From: Rhizobiaceae bacterium
Lineage (GTDB): Bacteria > Pseudomonadota > Alphaproteobacteria > Rhizobiales > Rhizobiaceae
Direction of reading: 5' to 3'
Assembly: GCA_017644005.1 (NCBI GenBank)
Contig: JAEPMJ010000004.1
Coordinates: forward strand, 174,885 to 238,884
Length of the DNA: 64,000 nt
The translations under genes were made by a program, and so were the position numbers. The notes below the pieces were generated by a model that saw nothing but the letters and a program-made list of their open reading frames with translations, was not told the origin of the DNA and ran no database searches. Positions 46,700 to 56,816 of the stretch are shown here, piece by piece. Position 1 is the first letter of the stretch; each line of letters starts with the position of its first letter.

Positions 46700-47047
46700 A
46701 TGACGATCTCGAGAATTGAGAAGAAACCACGCATGAGCAACGCGGTCGTGCACAATGGCGTTGCCTATCTTTCTGGAATTGTGGGACGAAACGGAAGCTG
46801 CGTTACCGAGCAGACGAAGGACGCGCTTTCGGAAGTCGACCGGTTGCTTGCCGCGGTGGGTAGCGACAAATCGCGGCTTCTGTCGGCGACGATCTGGCTT
46901 GCCGACATCTCGGATTTTGATGCAATGAACGCAGTTTGGGACAATTGGGTGGATGCTGACAATCCGCCGGCTCGGGCGACCGGGCAGGTGCCGCTGGCGC
47001 GCGAGAAGTACCGTGTGGAGGTGGTCGTCACGGCGGCGGTGCCGTGA
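46700..47047 (+). CDS. RidA family protein
   Basis: A 115-residue YjgF/YER057c/UK114 trimer subunit. The key arginine is present in PPARATGQVP and the later glutamate in RVEVVVTA, as in enamine/imine deaminases. RidA relatives in catabolic operons often remove reactive enamine intermediates, but no amine step is otherwise visible here. It overlaps the aldolase start by GTGA. Confidence 0.85.
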   Translation: MTISRIEKKPRMSNAVVHNGVAYLSGIVGRNGSCVTEQTKDALSEVDRLLAAVGSDKSRLLSATIWLADISDFDAMNAVWDNWVDADNPPARATGQVPLAREKYRVEVVVTAAVP

Positions 47048-47682
47048 GCGCGCGTGATGCACTTGGATCGCGACGGCGGCTGGTTGCGATCCTGCGCGGT
47101 GTCAATTCCGGCGAGGTCGAAGCCGTGGCAGCCGCGCTGATCGAGGCGGGAATCAGCATCATCGAGGTGCCGCTGAATTCGCCGGAGCCTTTCGAGAGTA
47201 TCAGCCGGCTGGCGCGTCGTTTTGGCGATCAGGCCATCGTTGGCGCCGGTACGGTGACGAAGGTTGCCGATGTCGACCGGCTGCACGATGCCGGTGGGCG
47301 CATCGTCGTTTCGCCAAACTGCAATCCGGCAGTGATAACGCGCACGGTGGAACGGTCGATGATCGCGATGCCCGGTGTGTTCACGGCGACGGAGTGTTTC
47401 GCGGCGCTTGAGGCGGGTGCGACGGCAATCAAGCTCTTCCCCGCATCAGTGGCCGGCATCAGTGGGTTCAAGGCCATCAAGGCCGTTCTACCGACCGACT
47501 GCGACATCTATGCCGTGGGTGGCGTGACTGCCGGGAACATGCCGGAGTGGGTTGCCGCTGGCATTGCCGGTTTCGGCATCGGAACGGCGCTTTATGCGCC
47601 AGGCTTCACCGTAGGGCAGGTTGCTTCGGCCGCGCGCGCAACCGTCGCGGCCTACGACCTGACAACACCCGCCGGCCTATGA
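47044..47682 (+). CDS. dgoA: 2-dehydro-3-deoxy-6-phosphogalactonate aldolase
   Basis: A 212-residue class I aldolase of the KDPG/KDPGal family. The start LGSRRRLVAILRGVNSGEVE, the catalytic glutamate region IIEVPLNSPEP and the Schiff-base lysine in ATAIKLFPAS are diagnostic, and the NSPEP form points to the galactonate branch. It would split a 2-keto-3-deoxy-6-phospho acid into pyruvate and glyceraldehyde 3-phosphate, ending the pathway. GTG start, overlapping ridA. A terminator follows. Confidence 0.9.
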   Translation: MSARDALGSRRRLVAILRGVNSGEVEAVAAALIEAGISIIEVPLNSPEPFESISRLARRFGDQAIVGAGTVTKVADVDRLHDAGGRIVVSPNCNPAVITRTVERSMIAMPGVFTATECFAALEAGATAIKLFPASVAGISGFKAIKAVLPTDCDIYAVGGVTAGNMPEWVAAGIAGFGIGTALYAPGFTVGQVASAARATVAAYDLTTPAGL

Positions 47683-47688
47683 GTAGAG

Positions 47689-47714
47689 CGGACGCCGCAT
47701 CGGCGTCCGATTTT
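47689..47714 (+). terminator. Terminator of the CUT1 catabolic operon
   Basis: CGGACGCCG (47689-47697) pairs with CGGCGTCCG (47701-47709) around CAT and is followed by ATTTT. It starts seven bases after the aldolase stop, closing the operon. Confidence 0.8.
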
Positions 47715-47969
47715 CGTTGTGTCAAATTCCATTGACAGGCGTCGGGGGTGGAATCGGCTCTGAAGCCTTCGCATCAGTTCGCCAAACGCGCCTGGTGAGA
47801 TCGCTCGGGCACATTTCGCTCCGTGTATTTTTACGCTAGCGTTCGGTGGCGCATACTCGCTGCCAGGGGCACAAGTTCCGACATTAACGGCAGGTGCAGG
47901 CAAGACCAACGCTCAGAAAGACTGCGCGCCTCGGCATCGGCAATACAGAACGGCGGAGCAACGCGGGCA

Positions 47970-50573
47970 TTGCAGTTTACCAGGACAGTCAAGGCAAAGC
48001 TCCTGATGGCATTTGGGCTGATACTGGCCCTCAATATTGCCGTCGGTGTTCTTGCTTTTCGCAGCTTCAACCAGACTCAGGCCGCCCTCGAGCAACTGAG
48101 CGACGAAAGCCTCGCAGACATTGTCGCCGCAATGACGCTTGCGCACAAAAGCTCGATGCTTGCCAGCCTGGCGCCTTTTGTGAGCTCCGTACGGGTGGTG
48201 AATGCGCTGGAGAACGAGAGCGCGCGGCTTTCCGTGCAGGTAGGGGAATTCGCAACCTTCGTACAGAACTTGCCGACCAGCCCTGTCTTTCTCGACGATG
48301 GCCGCCGGGCCAGGGTCGAGCGGCTGGCCGGCGACCTTTCGGACCAGCTTATCGAGCTCGTCGCGACCACCAAGCACAGTCTGGACATCCGTTTCGATCT
48401 GGCCGAGCGCCGGTACAGCTTCGATGGGCGCGAGAGCGTAATTGCAGCTTTGGAAGCCGGAGACGAACACGGACGTATGCTTGCGCACCGCTTCCACGAA
48501 GCCATGGAGCTTGTGTTTGCGGCATTGGTCGTGGAGAGCGAGCATCCACTGACAACCCTCGGGCAGGAATACGTTTCGCTGGCTGCCGAAATCGTGGAAG
48601 CGTCCACCGGCCGGACTGAAGCGGAAAGAAAGATGCTCGGCCTGCTCGACCACCAGGCGAGTACATTTGACCTGCATCGGCGCGATCTGGAGTCGCAGCA
48701 GCGGGTCCGCTTTCTGCTGGCGACGATCCACCTCCTTTCCACCCAGCTCAGCGATGAGGTCGCGTCGATCGTGGAAACCACGTCCGTCGCTGCCACCGAA
48801 CGTAGCGAGAATGCCGACCGGGCACTGGGACGCAGCAAAGAGATCATTGCGGTGCTTGGAACCCTGGCATTGCTTGCGGCCGTTTCAGCTGCCTTCTACG
48901 TGATGCGGGATCTTGCACAAAATCTTGAAGGCGTTACCCGCGCGATGGCCAGGCTGGCCGGAGGCGATCGAACCGGTAGCGTTCCGGGACTGCATAGGCA
49001 GGACGAACTGGGGAGTCTCGCCCGCGCATTCGACGTCTTCAAGGAGGCAAGTTTCGAGCGGGAGAGCCTCGCCCGACAAGTGACAGAAAACAGCCGAATG
49101 GTCGACGCCATGTTTTCGAACATGAATGACGGCATATCGGTGTTCGACGAGACAGGGAGGCTGGTGAACTGGAATCCGCAGTTTCCCTCAGTGGTCGGGA
49201 TGGCGCCCGACGCCATTGCGGTCGGCATGTCGTTCGAAGTTGTCGCGCAACGCCTCCGGGATATGGGAGGGCGCGCTTTCACGCTGAGCGGTCAGCCGAT
49301 CGAAAGCGAGCAAACCCTTGGCAACCGCCAAAACACGCCTGCACAGTTTGAACTTCATTTTGGTGCGGACAGGGTAATCGAAGTGCGCAGCCAGCCAATG
49401 CCCACAGGAGGCTTCGTAACAACCTATACGGATCAATCCGAGCGGCGCAGCGTGGAACGGCAGTTGCGCGAAGCCCAGCGTGTGGAAGCCGTCGGCCAGC
49501 TAACGGGCGGTATCGCGCATGATTTCAACAACCTGCTCGCGGCCATAAGCGGCAATCTGCAAATGCTGCATCAGGCCCATTATGCCGATGAGACTGTCTC
49601 GGCACGACTGCTGCGCGCGCTGGACGCGACGGAACGCGCCTCGGCAGTGACACAGAGACTTCTGGCATTCGCACGGCAGCAAACGTTGCAGCCGAAAATG
49701 ACCGATGTGAACGCGCTGATTACAAACCTGCTCGACCTCGTCGAATACAGTCTTGGCGCGCGGATCGAAGTCCGAACCGATCTGGACCCCGCTCTGGAGC
49801 CCATACTCGTCGATCCGGTCCAACTGGAAAACGCAATTCTGAACCTCGTATTCAACAGTCGCGACGCGATGCCGGAGGGCGGAACAATTTCGATCAGGAC
49901 CTGGTCTGAAACCAGCGGCGATTTGCGCCAACTCTGCCTCTCGCTGGAAGACGACGGACAAGGCATGACGCCAGAGGTTCTCGCACGGATATACGAGCCG
50001 TTCTTTACCACCAAGGAGAAGGAACGCGGTAGCGGGCTCGGCCTCAGCATGGTCCATGGTTTCATCAAGCAGTCCGGTGGCGAGATAAGCATCGACAGTC
50101 GTCCCACCCACGGTACCCGCGTCGTCATCTCTTTGCCCTTTGTCGTGCAAACGGGCATTTCGCTGCGGGAATCGAAGGAGAAGGGCTTTCCCGCGAGAGG
50201 CAATGGCGAGAAGGTGCTGATCGTCGAGGATGATCCGATAATGCAGGATACCGCAGCCGACATGATTGAAAGCCTCGGCTATACCGTGACACTTGCTCCG
50301 GACGCAGAAACTGCCAAGCAACAGATAGACTCTGGCGAGTTCGCGCTCATGTTCACGGACATGCTCTTGCCTGGCGGCATGACCGGGCTTGATGTTGCAG
50401 AACATGCAAAGTCGGTCAGGCCGACGATGCCGATCCTGTTTACGTCGGGCTACGCTCATGACGGGCCCGGAAAGAGCATTGAGCTTCCGCCAGACGCGGT
50501 GATGCTCGAAAAACCCTATGCGATCGAAACACTTGCCAGTGCACTAAGCTCGCTCATTCGGTCGCGCGCGTGA
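47970..50573 (+). CDS. Hybrid sensor histidine kinase/response regulator (TorS-like layout)
   Basis: An inner-membrane hybrid kinase of about 867 residues. The start is uncertain: TTG at 47970 gives a basic leader and TM1, ATG at 48006 trims it, and GTG at 47823 adds an unlikely 49 residues. After TM1 comes a helical periplasmic domain of about 270 residues resembling the TorS sensor, TM2, HAMP (around 310-365), a PAS domain, HisKA with His517 (GGIAHDFNN), HATPase ([12 protein letters not shown]) and a receiver with Asp797 ([11 protein letters not shown]). No Hpt domain follows. The OmpR-type regulator at 57815 is a likely partner. The last 30 bases overlap the ROK gene. Confidence 0.88.
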   Translation: MQFTRTVKAKLLMAFGLILALNIAVGVLAFRSFNQTQAALEQLSDESLADIVAAMTLAHKSSMLASLAPFVSSVRVVNALENESARLSVQVGEFATFVQNLPTSPVFLDDGRRARVERLAGDLSDQLIELVATTKHSLDIRFDLAERRYSFDGRESVIAALEAGDEHGRMLAHRFHEAMELVFAALVVESEHPLTTLGQEYVSLAAEIVEASTGRTEAERKMLGLLDHQASTFDLHRRDLESQQRVRFLLATIHLLSTQLSDEVASIVETTSVAATERSENADRALGRSKEIIAVLGTLALLAAVSAAFYVMRDLAQNLEGVTRAMARLAGGDRTGSVPGLHRQDELGSLARAFDVFKEASFERESLARQVTENSRMVDAMFSNMNDGISVFDETGRLVNWNPQFPSVVGMAPDAIAVGMSFEVVAQRLRDMGGRAFTLSGQPIESEQTLGNRQNTPAQFELHFGADRVIEVRSQPMPTGGFVTTYTDQSERRSVERQLREAQRVEAVGQLTGGIAHDFNNLLAAISGNLQMLHQAHYADETVSARLLRALDATERASAVTQRLLAFARQQTLQPKMTDVNALITNLLDLVEYSLGARIEVRTDLDPALEPILVDPVQLENAILNLVFNSRDAMPEGGTISIRTWSETSGDLRQLCLSLEDDGQGMTPEVLARIYEPFFTTKEKERGSGLGLSMVHGFIKQSGGEISIDSRPTHGTRVVISLPFVVQTGISLRESKEKGFPARGNGEKVLIVEDDPIMQDTAADMIESLGYTVTLAPDAETAKQQIDSGEFALMFTDMLLPGGMTGLDVAEHAKSVRPTMPILFTSGYAHDGPGKSIELPPDAVMLEKPYAIETLASALSSLIRSRA

Positions 50574-51794
50574 TGTCGACCTGTTGAGCGCAGACATTGC
50601 TTTGCCCGCGGTCAGGTGAACCGGGCTGCTTTCATCGAGAAACGCGGAAAGAGGCAATGCCGCAGCCCCAACCGACGCGGTTCGCGCGCCAAAGCTGCCG
50701 CCGATGATCGCGGGCGGCACGATGCCGGCGAGGGGCGCCCGCGCGAAACGCGTCTGGACCAGGTTGAGCAGCCGGTTGTTCAAGGTCCCAGGCAGGACGC
50801 TGTCCAACACCACAGCTTCGATATCCACGACCGAGGCAATTGCGACGATTGCCTCGACCAGCGCTTCTGCACAGTCTTCCAGCCACACTGCGACTGCCGG
50901 CAATTCGTGATGCGTTTCTAGCTCAAGGTCCTGTATTCGACCGACAGGATGGCCATGTCGCCGAAGATGCTCAAGCAGCGTGAAAGCGGACGCTCTGTGC
51001 AGCAGCCGTGTTCCGCCGGCCGGGATCGGGGAAATAGCTGATGGCGAAACAGGAAGCGGTCCAAGCGCGGCGCCGTTTCCGTGCGGGCCGGTCTGCAGTT
51101 TTCCGTCCTGTACGAGTCCACCGCCGACGAGCGTGTCTATCGAGATATGCATGAAATCCCGGAGGCAAGCGCCATCGCCAAACACCAACTCGCCCAGCGC
51201 GGCTGCCGAGGCATCATTTTCAACATATACCGGAAGGCCGACGTCATCGGCGAACAGCGTGTGCAGATCAGTCGCCGCCCATCTGCTGCCAAGGTCGTCG
51301 GGGAATCGCAATTCTCCGCCCCAACCGCCCAAGAAGTATGGAACTGCGATGCCGATCCCAGACAGTTCAGTCGCTCGACATTGCTCGATCTGTTGACGAA
51401 ATTTTTCTAACGCCTCGATTCCCGCCCGGCGTACGAAGGCAGGATCCGGCCAGGAATAGTCATGCTCCTGACGTGCACGCTCCCTGCCGACGAAATCGAC
51501 CATGATGGTCTCGAGCGTGAGCCTGCCGATTTTGAAGCCAATGCTAAAAAGGCGGTCAGCATTCAACGCATAGAGAACAGAGGGGGAGCCTCGCCGGCCG
51601 AACCTTTTTCCAACGGTATTTATGAATCCGGCGCTTTCCAAAGCGTCCACGATCAGGCCGGCACCCGCAGGTGTAAGATCAGCCATGCGCGCGATATCCG
51701 CCTTTGACGCTTTTCCGTTCTGGCGGATATGCGCCAACGCGATGCGCTCATTGGAGCGCCTCTGCTTCATGGCGTTGGTTGATTTGCCGGCCAT
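50544..51794 (-). CDS. ROK family transcriptional regulator
   Basis: A 416-residue protein with an N-terminal winged helix-turn-helix (SKADIARMADLTPAGAGLIVDAL) and a C-terminal ROK sugar-binding fold (GIGIAVPYF, YVENDASAAALGELVFG, ISIDTLVGGGLVQDG). The cysteine-rich zinc motif of many ROK repressors is absent; GPHGNGAALGPLP takes its place. It is divergent from the sugar kinase/CUT2 operon and is the likely repressor. Its 3' end overlaps the histidine kinase gene by 30 bases on the opposite strand. Confidence 0.88.
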   Translation of the reverse strand: MAGKSTNAMKQRRSNERIALAHIRQNGKASKADIARMADLTPAGAGLIVDALESAGFINTVGKRFGRRGSPSVLYALNADRLFSIGFKIGRLTLETIMVDFVGRERARQEHDYSWPDPAFVRRAGIEALEKFRQQIEQCRATELSGIGIAVPYFLGGWGGELRFPDDLGSRWAATDLHTLFADDVGLPVYVENDASAAALGELVFGDGACLRDFMHISIDTLVGGGLVQDGKLQTGPHGNGAALGPLPVSPSAISPIPAGGTRLLHRASAFTLLEHLRRHGHPVGRIQDLELETHHELPAVAVWLEDCAEALVEAIVAIASVVDIEAVVLDSVLPGTLNNRLLNLVQTRFARAPLAGIVPPAIIGGSFGARTASVGAAALPLSAFLDESSPVHLTAGKAMSALNRSTSRARPNERA

Positions 51795-52220
51795 TTTTCC
51801 TCAACAGAAACGTAACTTTGAAACGGACCTTCTCGGGACGCTAGCCAGGCACTGCCTCGGCGGATTTCGCCCGCTTTATACGTGCACCCGTCAGGTGCCT
51901 TGCCCGCATCCAATCAATTTAATATAGCGCATTTACTAAATGTATCACACGGCGTGTTAATTGAGGAAAGGTGGCACAGTGCAGTTCTTTGTCGGCGCAG
52001 GCGACGGTAATCGCATGAATATCAAAAAAAGGACCGGGGCCATCAACGGCGTTACGGCAAATCCCCCTCTGAGTTTGCTGTGGGGACGCAATGGCGCTGA
52101 TCCTGCTCGTGTCGAAAACCTCGCTTCACTGCCGCCGGCAGAGGCGGGTATGATCGGATATCGGGCCGCAAGGACGGCACAGCTACCTGCCACAGGCGCC
52201 GGAACCGCGTGCTCGATCGC
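51795..52220. other. Divergent control region between ROK gene and sugar operon
   Basis: About 425 bases without a convincing gene. It is AT-rich around 51910-51960, where CATTTA-C-TAAATG (51930-51942) is a perfect inverted repeat and ACAC-GGC-GTGT (51947-51957) a second one; AT-rich palindromes suit ROK-family operators. A frame of 87 codons at 51961-52224 has no recognisable product and is not accepted. Confidence 0.5.
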
Positions 52221-52832
52221 ATGAGGCGGGTTTCCTTCGATGTGCTGGTTTCGACGCTTCAGCAGCAGCGGCAGTCGGCCGAGCGTACCATCGTTGCCGT
52301 TGCTGGGCCGCCGGGCGCCGGCAAGTCAACATTTTCGCGAAAGCTTGCGGGCGCGCTTCCGAATTCGGCGATCCTGCAGGCAGACGGTTTCCACTATGAC
52401 GACGCGCTGCTTGACGAGATGGGGATGCGCCATCGGAAGGGCGCGCCTGACACGTTCGATGTGGACGGACTTGACGTCATGATAGGACGAGTGGGGAGGC
52501 GCGAGCGTGTCTTTGCACCCACGTTTGACCGGAGACTGGAAATTGCACGGGCCGCCGCCATCGAGATTGACGCGGAACGGCAATACGTCATCGTAGAGGG
52601 CAATTATCTTGCCTTCGATTTGCCGCCATGGAACCGACTCCGCAAACATTTCGATTGCGTCGTATTCATCGACGCTCCCCGCGACGAGCTTGAGCGACGC
52701 CTCGTCCAACGTTGGACCAATCTTGGCTTGAGGCCGGAAGAGGTTCGCCGTCATGTCGCCGACAACGACCTGCTCAATGTCGATGCCGTGCTCAGCCAAA
52801 GCAGCAATTTCGACTTCGTGATCTCCGGCTAG
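52221..52832 (+). CDS. P-loop sugar/nucleoside kinase (FrcK/uridine kinase-like)
   Basis: A 203-residue kinase of the phosphoribulokinase/uridine kinase/pantothenate kinase fold. Walker A is AGPPGAGKST near residue 31; the catalytic region has LQADGFHYDDALL and the lid RWTNLGLRPEEVRRH. The ATG at 52221 is preferred to a GTG four codons upstream. Similar genes sit in CUT2 operons of rhizobia, such as frcK in the fructose operon, where the exact substrate is not settled. It is 174 bases upstream of the transporter ATPase. Confidence 0.82.
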   Translation: MRRVSFDVLVSTLQQQRQSAERTIVAVAGPPGAGKSTFSRKLAGALPNSAILQADGFHYDDALLDEMGMRHRKGAPDTFDVDGLDVMIGRVGRRERVFAPTFDRRLEIARAAAIEIDAERQYVIVEGNYLAFDLPPWNRLRKHFDCVVFIDAPRDELERRLVQRWTNLGLRPEEVRRHVADNDLLNVDAVLSQSSNFDFVISG

Positions 52833-52906
52833 CAGCGCCAATCGAGCCCCCTCCGGTAAGGGCGGCTCAACCATCCGGGCCGGTTACAATTGTTACAGAT
52901 GTTAAC

Positions 52907-52925
52907 CCCGCGTTTCAGACGCGGG
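52907..52925 (+). repeat. Hairpin between the kinase and transporter genes
   Basis: CCCGCGT (52907-52913) and ACGCGGG (52919-52925) pair around a 5-base loop. Upstream is a repetitive segment with two copies of a GTTAC-type word near 52882-52896. It may be an RNA processing or partial termination site that separates kinase and transporter expression, or part of a second operator. Confidence 0.45.
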
Positions 52926-53006
52926 TCAATTGAGCAAATTCTACATTCACATTGGTGAGTTCTCTTCTGTCAAACGGCGCTCAACCGGTTTGGGAGGGAA
53001 TTGACC

Positions 53007-54533
53007 ATGACGCAGCCAGTTCTGGAGATGCGCAATGTCTCCAAAACGTTCGGTAGCGTGAAGGCGCTCACCAATGTGCAACTCACGCTCTATCCAGGCG
53101 AAGTTCATGCCCTGATGGGGGAAAACGGCGCCGGAAAATCGACGTTGATGAAGGCACTATCGGGTGCCTACAGGCCCGATCCCGGCGCAGAGATCCTGAT
53201 CGATGGGCTGCCTGTGGATATCGTCGACCCGATTTCTTCCAGGCAGGCGGGTGTCTCGATCATCTATCAGGAACTGGCGCTTTCGCCCAATCTGACAGTC
53301 GCACAGAACATCTACCTTGGCCGCGAAATTAGCCGGACGGGCCTTCTCGACAAGGCAGCCATGGTGCGGAGTGTTGAGCCGGTTCTGCAACGGTTGGGGG
53401 CGAGCTTCACGGGAGAGACGACCGTCGGCACGCTCACGATCGCCAATCAGCAGCTTGTGGAGATTGCACGAGCCATCCATGCGGATTCGCGAATTCTGAT
53501 CATGGATGAGCCTACGACCGCACTTTCGTCGCGAGAGACGGACGGACTGTTCTCCATGATCCGTCAACTGCGCAGCGAAGGGCTTGCGATTGTCTACATC
53601 TCGCACCGAATGAACGAGGTTTACGAGCTCGCCGACCGGGTTTCGGTCCTGCGAGACGGGACTTATGTGGGGACGCTGGAGCGGGATCAGCTCAGCCCGG
53701 ACGCCATCGTACGTATGATGGTCGGGCGCGAATTGTCGTCGCTCTACACCAAGACAAATACCGGCGACAAATCAGACGCTCCGGTTGTGCTCGACGTCAA
53801 CAACATTTCCGACGGAAAGCACGTCAAGGGTTGCTCGCTCACGTTGCGGGCGGGCGAAGTAGTCGGGCTCGCAGGCCTTGTCGGAGCGGGTCGCTCGGAA
53901 CTTGCACAGACAATTTACGGCGCACGATCGCGCACAGCAGGCAGTATGACGCTCGGCGGCAAGCCGTTTGCGCCGACCTCACCGCAGCAGGCGATCGACC
54001 GTCAGTTGGCATATCTGACCGAGGATCGCCGCGGCGACGGACTGTTTCTCGACATGTCGTGTCAGGACAACATCAACACCGGTGTTCTTCGGCCGGACGC
54101 GCGGTGGGGCGGCGTGCTCAATCTTGCGAAGGCGAGAGTGCGCGCCATCGATGCCATTCAATCGCTGTCCGTGCGGGTGCCATCCGAGACTTTTCCCGTT
54201 GGCGGCCTTTCAGGCGGCAACCAGCAGAAGGTGCTTCTGTCGCGTTGGCTGCAGATCAAACCCAAGGTCTTGATTCTCGACGAGCCGACCCGAGGTGTCG
54301 ACATCGGCGCAAAGTCGGAAATCTACAAGATAATCGACTCGCTGGCACAGTCGGGTGTCGCGATACTCGTCATTTCCTCTGAACTCTCGGAAGTCATCGG
54401 CATTGCCGATCGCATTCTCGTCATGCGGGAGGGACTGATCTCCGGTGAAGTAGGCGGCAATACGGGTATTGCGCCGACCCAGGAGAACATCATGGCATTC
54501 GCTACGGGTGTCGACCTGCCTGCGGCCGCCTGA
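53007..54533 (+). CDS. CUT2 sugar ABC transporter ATP-binding protein (RbsA-like)
   Basis: A 508-residue double ATPase from the ATG at 53007, chosen by the GGGAGGG site nine bases before it. Domain 1 has Walker [10 protein letters not shown] and Walker [14 protein letters not shown]; domain 2 has the degenerate Walker [24 protein letters not shown] and Walker [12 protein letters not shown]. This is a complete CUT2 ATPase. It opens the transporter part of the operon. Confidence 0.94.
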   Translation: MTQPVLEMRNVSKTFGSVKALTNVQLTLYPGEVHALMGENGAGKSTLMKALSGAYRPDPGAEILIDGLPVDIVDPISSRQAGVSIIYQELALSPNLTVAQNIYLGREISRTGLLDKAAMVRSVEPVLQRLGASFTGETTVGTLTIANQQLVEIARAIHADSRILIMDEPTTALSSRETDGLFSMIRQLRSEGLAIVYISHRMNEVYELADRVSVLRDGTYVGTLERDQLSPDAIVRMMVGRELSSLYTKTNTGDKSDAPVVLDVNNISDGKHVKGCSLTLRAGEVVGLAGLVGAGRSELAQTIYGARSRTAGSMTLGGKPFAPTSPQQAIDRQLAYLTEDRRGDGLFLDMSCQDNINTGVLRPDARWGGVLNLAKARVRAIDAIQSLSVRVPSETFPVGGLSGGNQQKVLLSRWLQIKPKVLILDEPTRGVDIGAKSEIYKIIDSLAQSGVAILVISSELSEVIGIADRILVMREGLISGEVGGNTGIAPTQENIMAFATGVDLPAAA

Positions 54534-54611
54534 CGAAAATTCCAACGACCACAATGGAAGACGCGCGCGGCCTGGAGGGGTTGGGCGGTGTTGTCCAAGG
54601 GGAGGTTAACG

Positions 54612-55637
54612 ATGAGCATGATTTCCAATCCCGTAGGGCTCGAAACACCCGGATCGGTGGAGGCCCGAAAGCGCAAATTTCGTGCCATGATGAGCACAGC
54701 CGGCATGCTGCCGGTTCTGCTTCTGCTTATCGTCGGCTTTCACCTTCTGTCCGACGGTCGATTCTTCACCGGCCAGAACATCAGCATCGTGCTGCAGCAA
54801 GCGTCTGTGAACACGGTTCTTGCTGCCGGGATGACTTTCGTAATTCTCACGGGCGGCATCGACCTCTCGGTCGGCTCGATCCTCGCGGCGGCCGCGATGG
54901 CCGGCCTGATAATTTCCAATGTGCCCGAACTGTCCAATCTGTGGATATTCGCCTCGCTTGGAGCAGGTCTGCTCTTCGGAATGCTGAACGGGTTCCTGAT
55001 CTCCGCACTCAAGCTGCCACCATTTATCGTCACGCTGGGATCGCTGACTGCCGTTCGCGGTATCGCGCGCCTGCTGGGCAATGACACGACAATATTCAAC
55101 CCGGAGATACCTTACGCTTTCATCGGCAACAGCTCGCTGCCGATCATACCTGGCGTGTTTTCTTTGCCCTGGCTGGCGATCATTGCGCTACTGATCATCG
55201 TGCTTTCGTGGTTCATTCTGAAGCGCACCGTTCTCGGCACGCATATTTATTCCGTCGGCGGCAACGAGGCGGCTGCACGGCTGTCTGGCATCAAGGTGCC
55301 GCGCATCTACCTTATCGTCTACGGCATTTCCGGCCTCTTCGCTGGGCTGGGCGCGGTGATGCTTTCGACGAGGCTGTACGCGGCAAACGGGCTGCAACTT
55401 GGCCAGGCCTACGAGCTTGACGCCATTGCGGCCGTCATCCTGGGCGGAACGTCCTTTGTCGGCGGAATCGGTTCGATCTGGGGAACTCTGATCGGCGCAC
55501 TGATCATAGCAGTGCTTTCGAACGGCCTCGTTCTGATCGGTGTCTCCGACATCTGGCAATACGTCATCAAGGGGCTGGTCATTATCGGCGCCGTGGCGCT
55601 CGACCGACTGCGCCAACGCAGTTCAGCCCGAAGCTAA
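54612..55637 (+). CDS. CUT2 sugar ABC transporter permease (RbsC-like)
   Basis: A 341-residue permease with about ten hydrophobic segments. GGGGAGG before the ATG at 54612 fixes the start over an in-frame ATG at 54588. Family motifs AGMTFVILTGGIDLSVGSILA and YSVGGNEAAARLSGIKV are present. It lies 78 bases after the ATPase gene and 72 bases before the binding-protein gene. Confidence 0.94.
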   Translation: MSMISNPVGLETPGSVEARKRKFRAMMSTAGMLPVLLLLIVGFHLLSDGRFFTGQNISIVLQQASVNTVLAAGMTFVILTGGIDLSVGSILAAAAMAGLIISNVPELSNLWIFASLGAGLLFGMLNGFLISALKLPPFIVTLGSLTAVRGIARLLGNDTTIFNPEIPYAFIGNSSLPIIPGVFSLPWLAIIALLIIVLSWFILKRTVLGTHIYSVGGNEAAARLSGIKVPRIYLIVYGISGLFAGLGAVMLSTRLYAANGLQLGQAYELDAIAAVILGGTSFVGGIGSIWGTLIGALIIAVLSNGLVLIGVSDIWQYVIKGLVIIGAVALDRLRQRSSARS

Positions 55638-55709
55638 TTCACTCTTCGCCGGGAGCGGCATGCTGGTCTCCGCTTCCGCGCGCATTCGTCAGACCAGGGA
55701 GGAACACGC

Positions 55710-56651
55710 ATGAAGAAGATTCTCGTTGCTACGGCTGCTGCCCTGGCTGCGTCCACCGCAGTGGCGTGCGCCAAGGACCTTAACAAGATCGGTATTTCGC
55801 TTGGCACGTTGAGCAACCCTTTTTTCGTCGCAGTCGCCAATGGCGCCCAGGCGGAAGCGAAAAAGACCAATCCAGATGTCGAGGTCATGGCGTTCGGCTA
55901 CGACTATGATCTGGCCAAGCAATTCAGCCAAGTTGACAATTTCATCTCTGCCGGTGTCGACCTCATCTTGCTCAACCCTGCGGATTCGAACGCTCTTGGA
56001 CCGGCAATCAAAAGGGCGCAGGAAGCCGGCATAGTGGTCGTTGCGGTGGATACCTTTGCCGAAGGAGCCGACGCCGTTGTAACCACGAACAACGTTCAAG
56101 CCGGCGAGGTCGCCTGCCAGTATATCGTCGACAAGCTGAACGGCGTGGGCAATGTCATCATCCAGAACGGACCTCAGGTGTCGGCCGTCGTCGACCGCGT
56201 AAACGGTTGCAAGAAGGTGTTGGCATCGGCACCGGGGATCAACATTCTCTCGGACGATCAGGACGGCAAGGGAAGCCGTGAGGGCGGGCTCAATGTCATG
56301 CAGGGTCATCTGACCCGATTCAGCGACATAGATGCTGTGTTTGCCATCAACGACCCGCAGGCGATCGGTGCGAATCTGGCGGCGCTACAGCAGAACCGGT
56401 CGGGGATCATCATCACTTCTGTAGACGGCGCTCCTGACATCGAGGCGGCCCTCCAGGATGAAAAATCGGCGATGATCGAAGCTTCCGCGTCGCAGAACCC
56501 CTACAAGATGGCCGCGCGCGCCGTCGAACTCGGGGTGACGATCATGAACGGCGAAGAACTGGCCGATCCGGTCGAGCTGATGGATTCGCACCTCGTGACC
56601 CGAGAAAATACTGGCGAGTACGTCGGATGGACTTCCATCCCGAAAGACTGA
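55710..56651 (+). CDS. CUT2 sugar ABC transporter substrate-binding protein
   Basis: A 313-residue ribose-class periplasmic binding protein. The signal peptide is about residues 1-21 (ending AVACA). The mature protein begins KDLNKIGISLGTLSNPFF and has the hinge and ligand segments LNPADSNALGPAIK, VVAVDTFAEGADAVVTTNN and SVDGAPDIEAAL. It resembles fructose/ribose binders; the sugar is not certain. It is a paralogue of the next gene. Confidence 0.93.
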   Translation: MKKILVATAAALAASTAVACAKDLNKIGISLGTLSNPFFVAVANGAQAEAKKTNPDVEVMAFGYDYDLAKQFSQVDNFISAGVDLILLNPADSNALGPAIKRAQEAGIVVVAVDTFAEGADAVVTTNNVQAGEVACQYIVDKLNGVGNVIIQNGPQVSAVVDRVNGCKKVLASAPGINILSDDQDGKGSREGGLNVMQGHLTRFSDIDAVFAINDPQAIGANLAALQQNRSGIIITSVDGAPDIEAALQDEKSAMIEASASQNPYKMAARAVELGVTIMNGEELADPVELMDSHLVTRENTGEYVGWTSIPKD

Positions 56652-56673
56652 TCGCCGCATCAACAAACAGTCT

Positions 56674-56719
56674 GTATTGACCGGGGCGCCCCCCACCTCC
56701 ATCGGGCCCTGGTCAATAC
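56674..56719 (+). repeat. Long intercistronic hairpin between two binding-protein genes
   Basis: GTATTGACC (56674-56682) pairs exactly with GGTCAATAC (56711-56719); the stem can continue inward through GGGGC against GCCCT with one wobble, about 14 pairs in all. It has no T tract and probably buffers expression of the transporter binding protein from that of the downstream sensor-like protein. Confidence 0.65.
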
Positions 56720-56816
56720 CGGGTGCGGCGGCGGGTTCAGCATTTCGCAGATCCCAGTCTCCCAAGCCCAGCGAAAGGCTTGAATCTGCCGTCGCGCCCA
56801 CTACGCTTGACTGACC

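Noticed and set aside
51961..52224. 87-codon plus-strand frame between the ROK and kinase genes
   Set aside because: No recognisable product and it overlaps the kinase start and the divergent control region.
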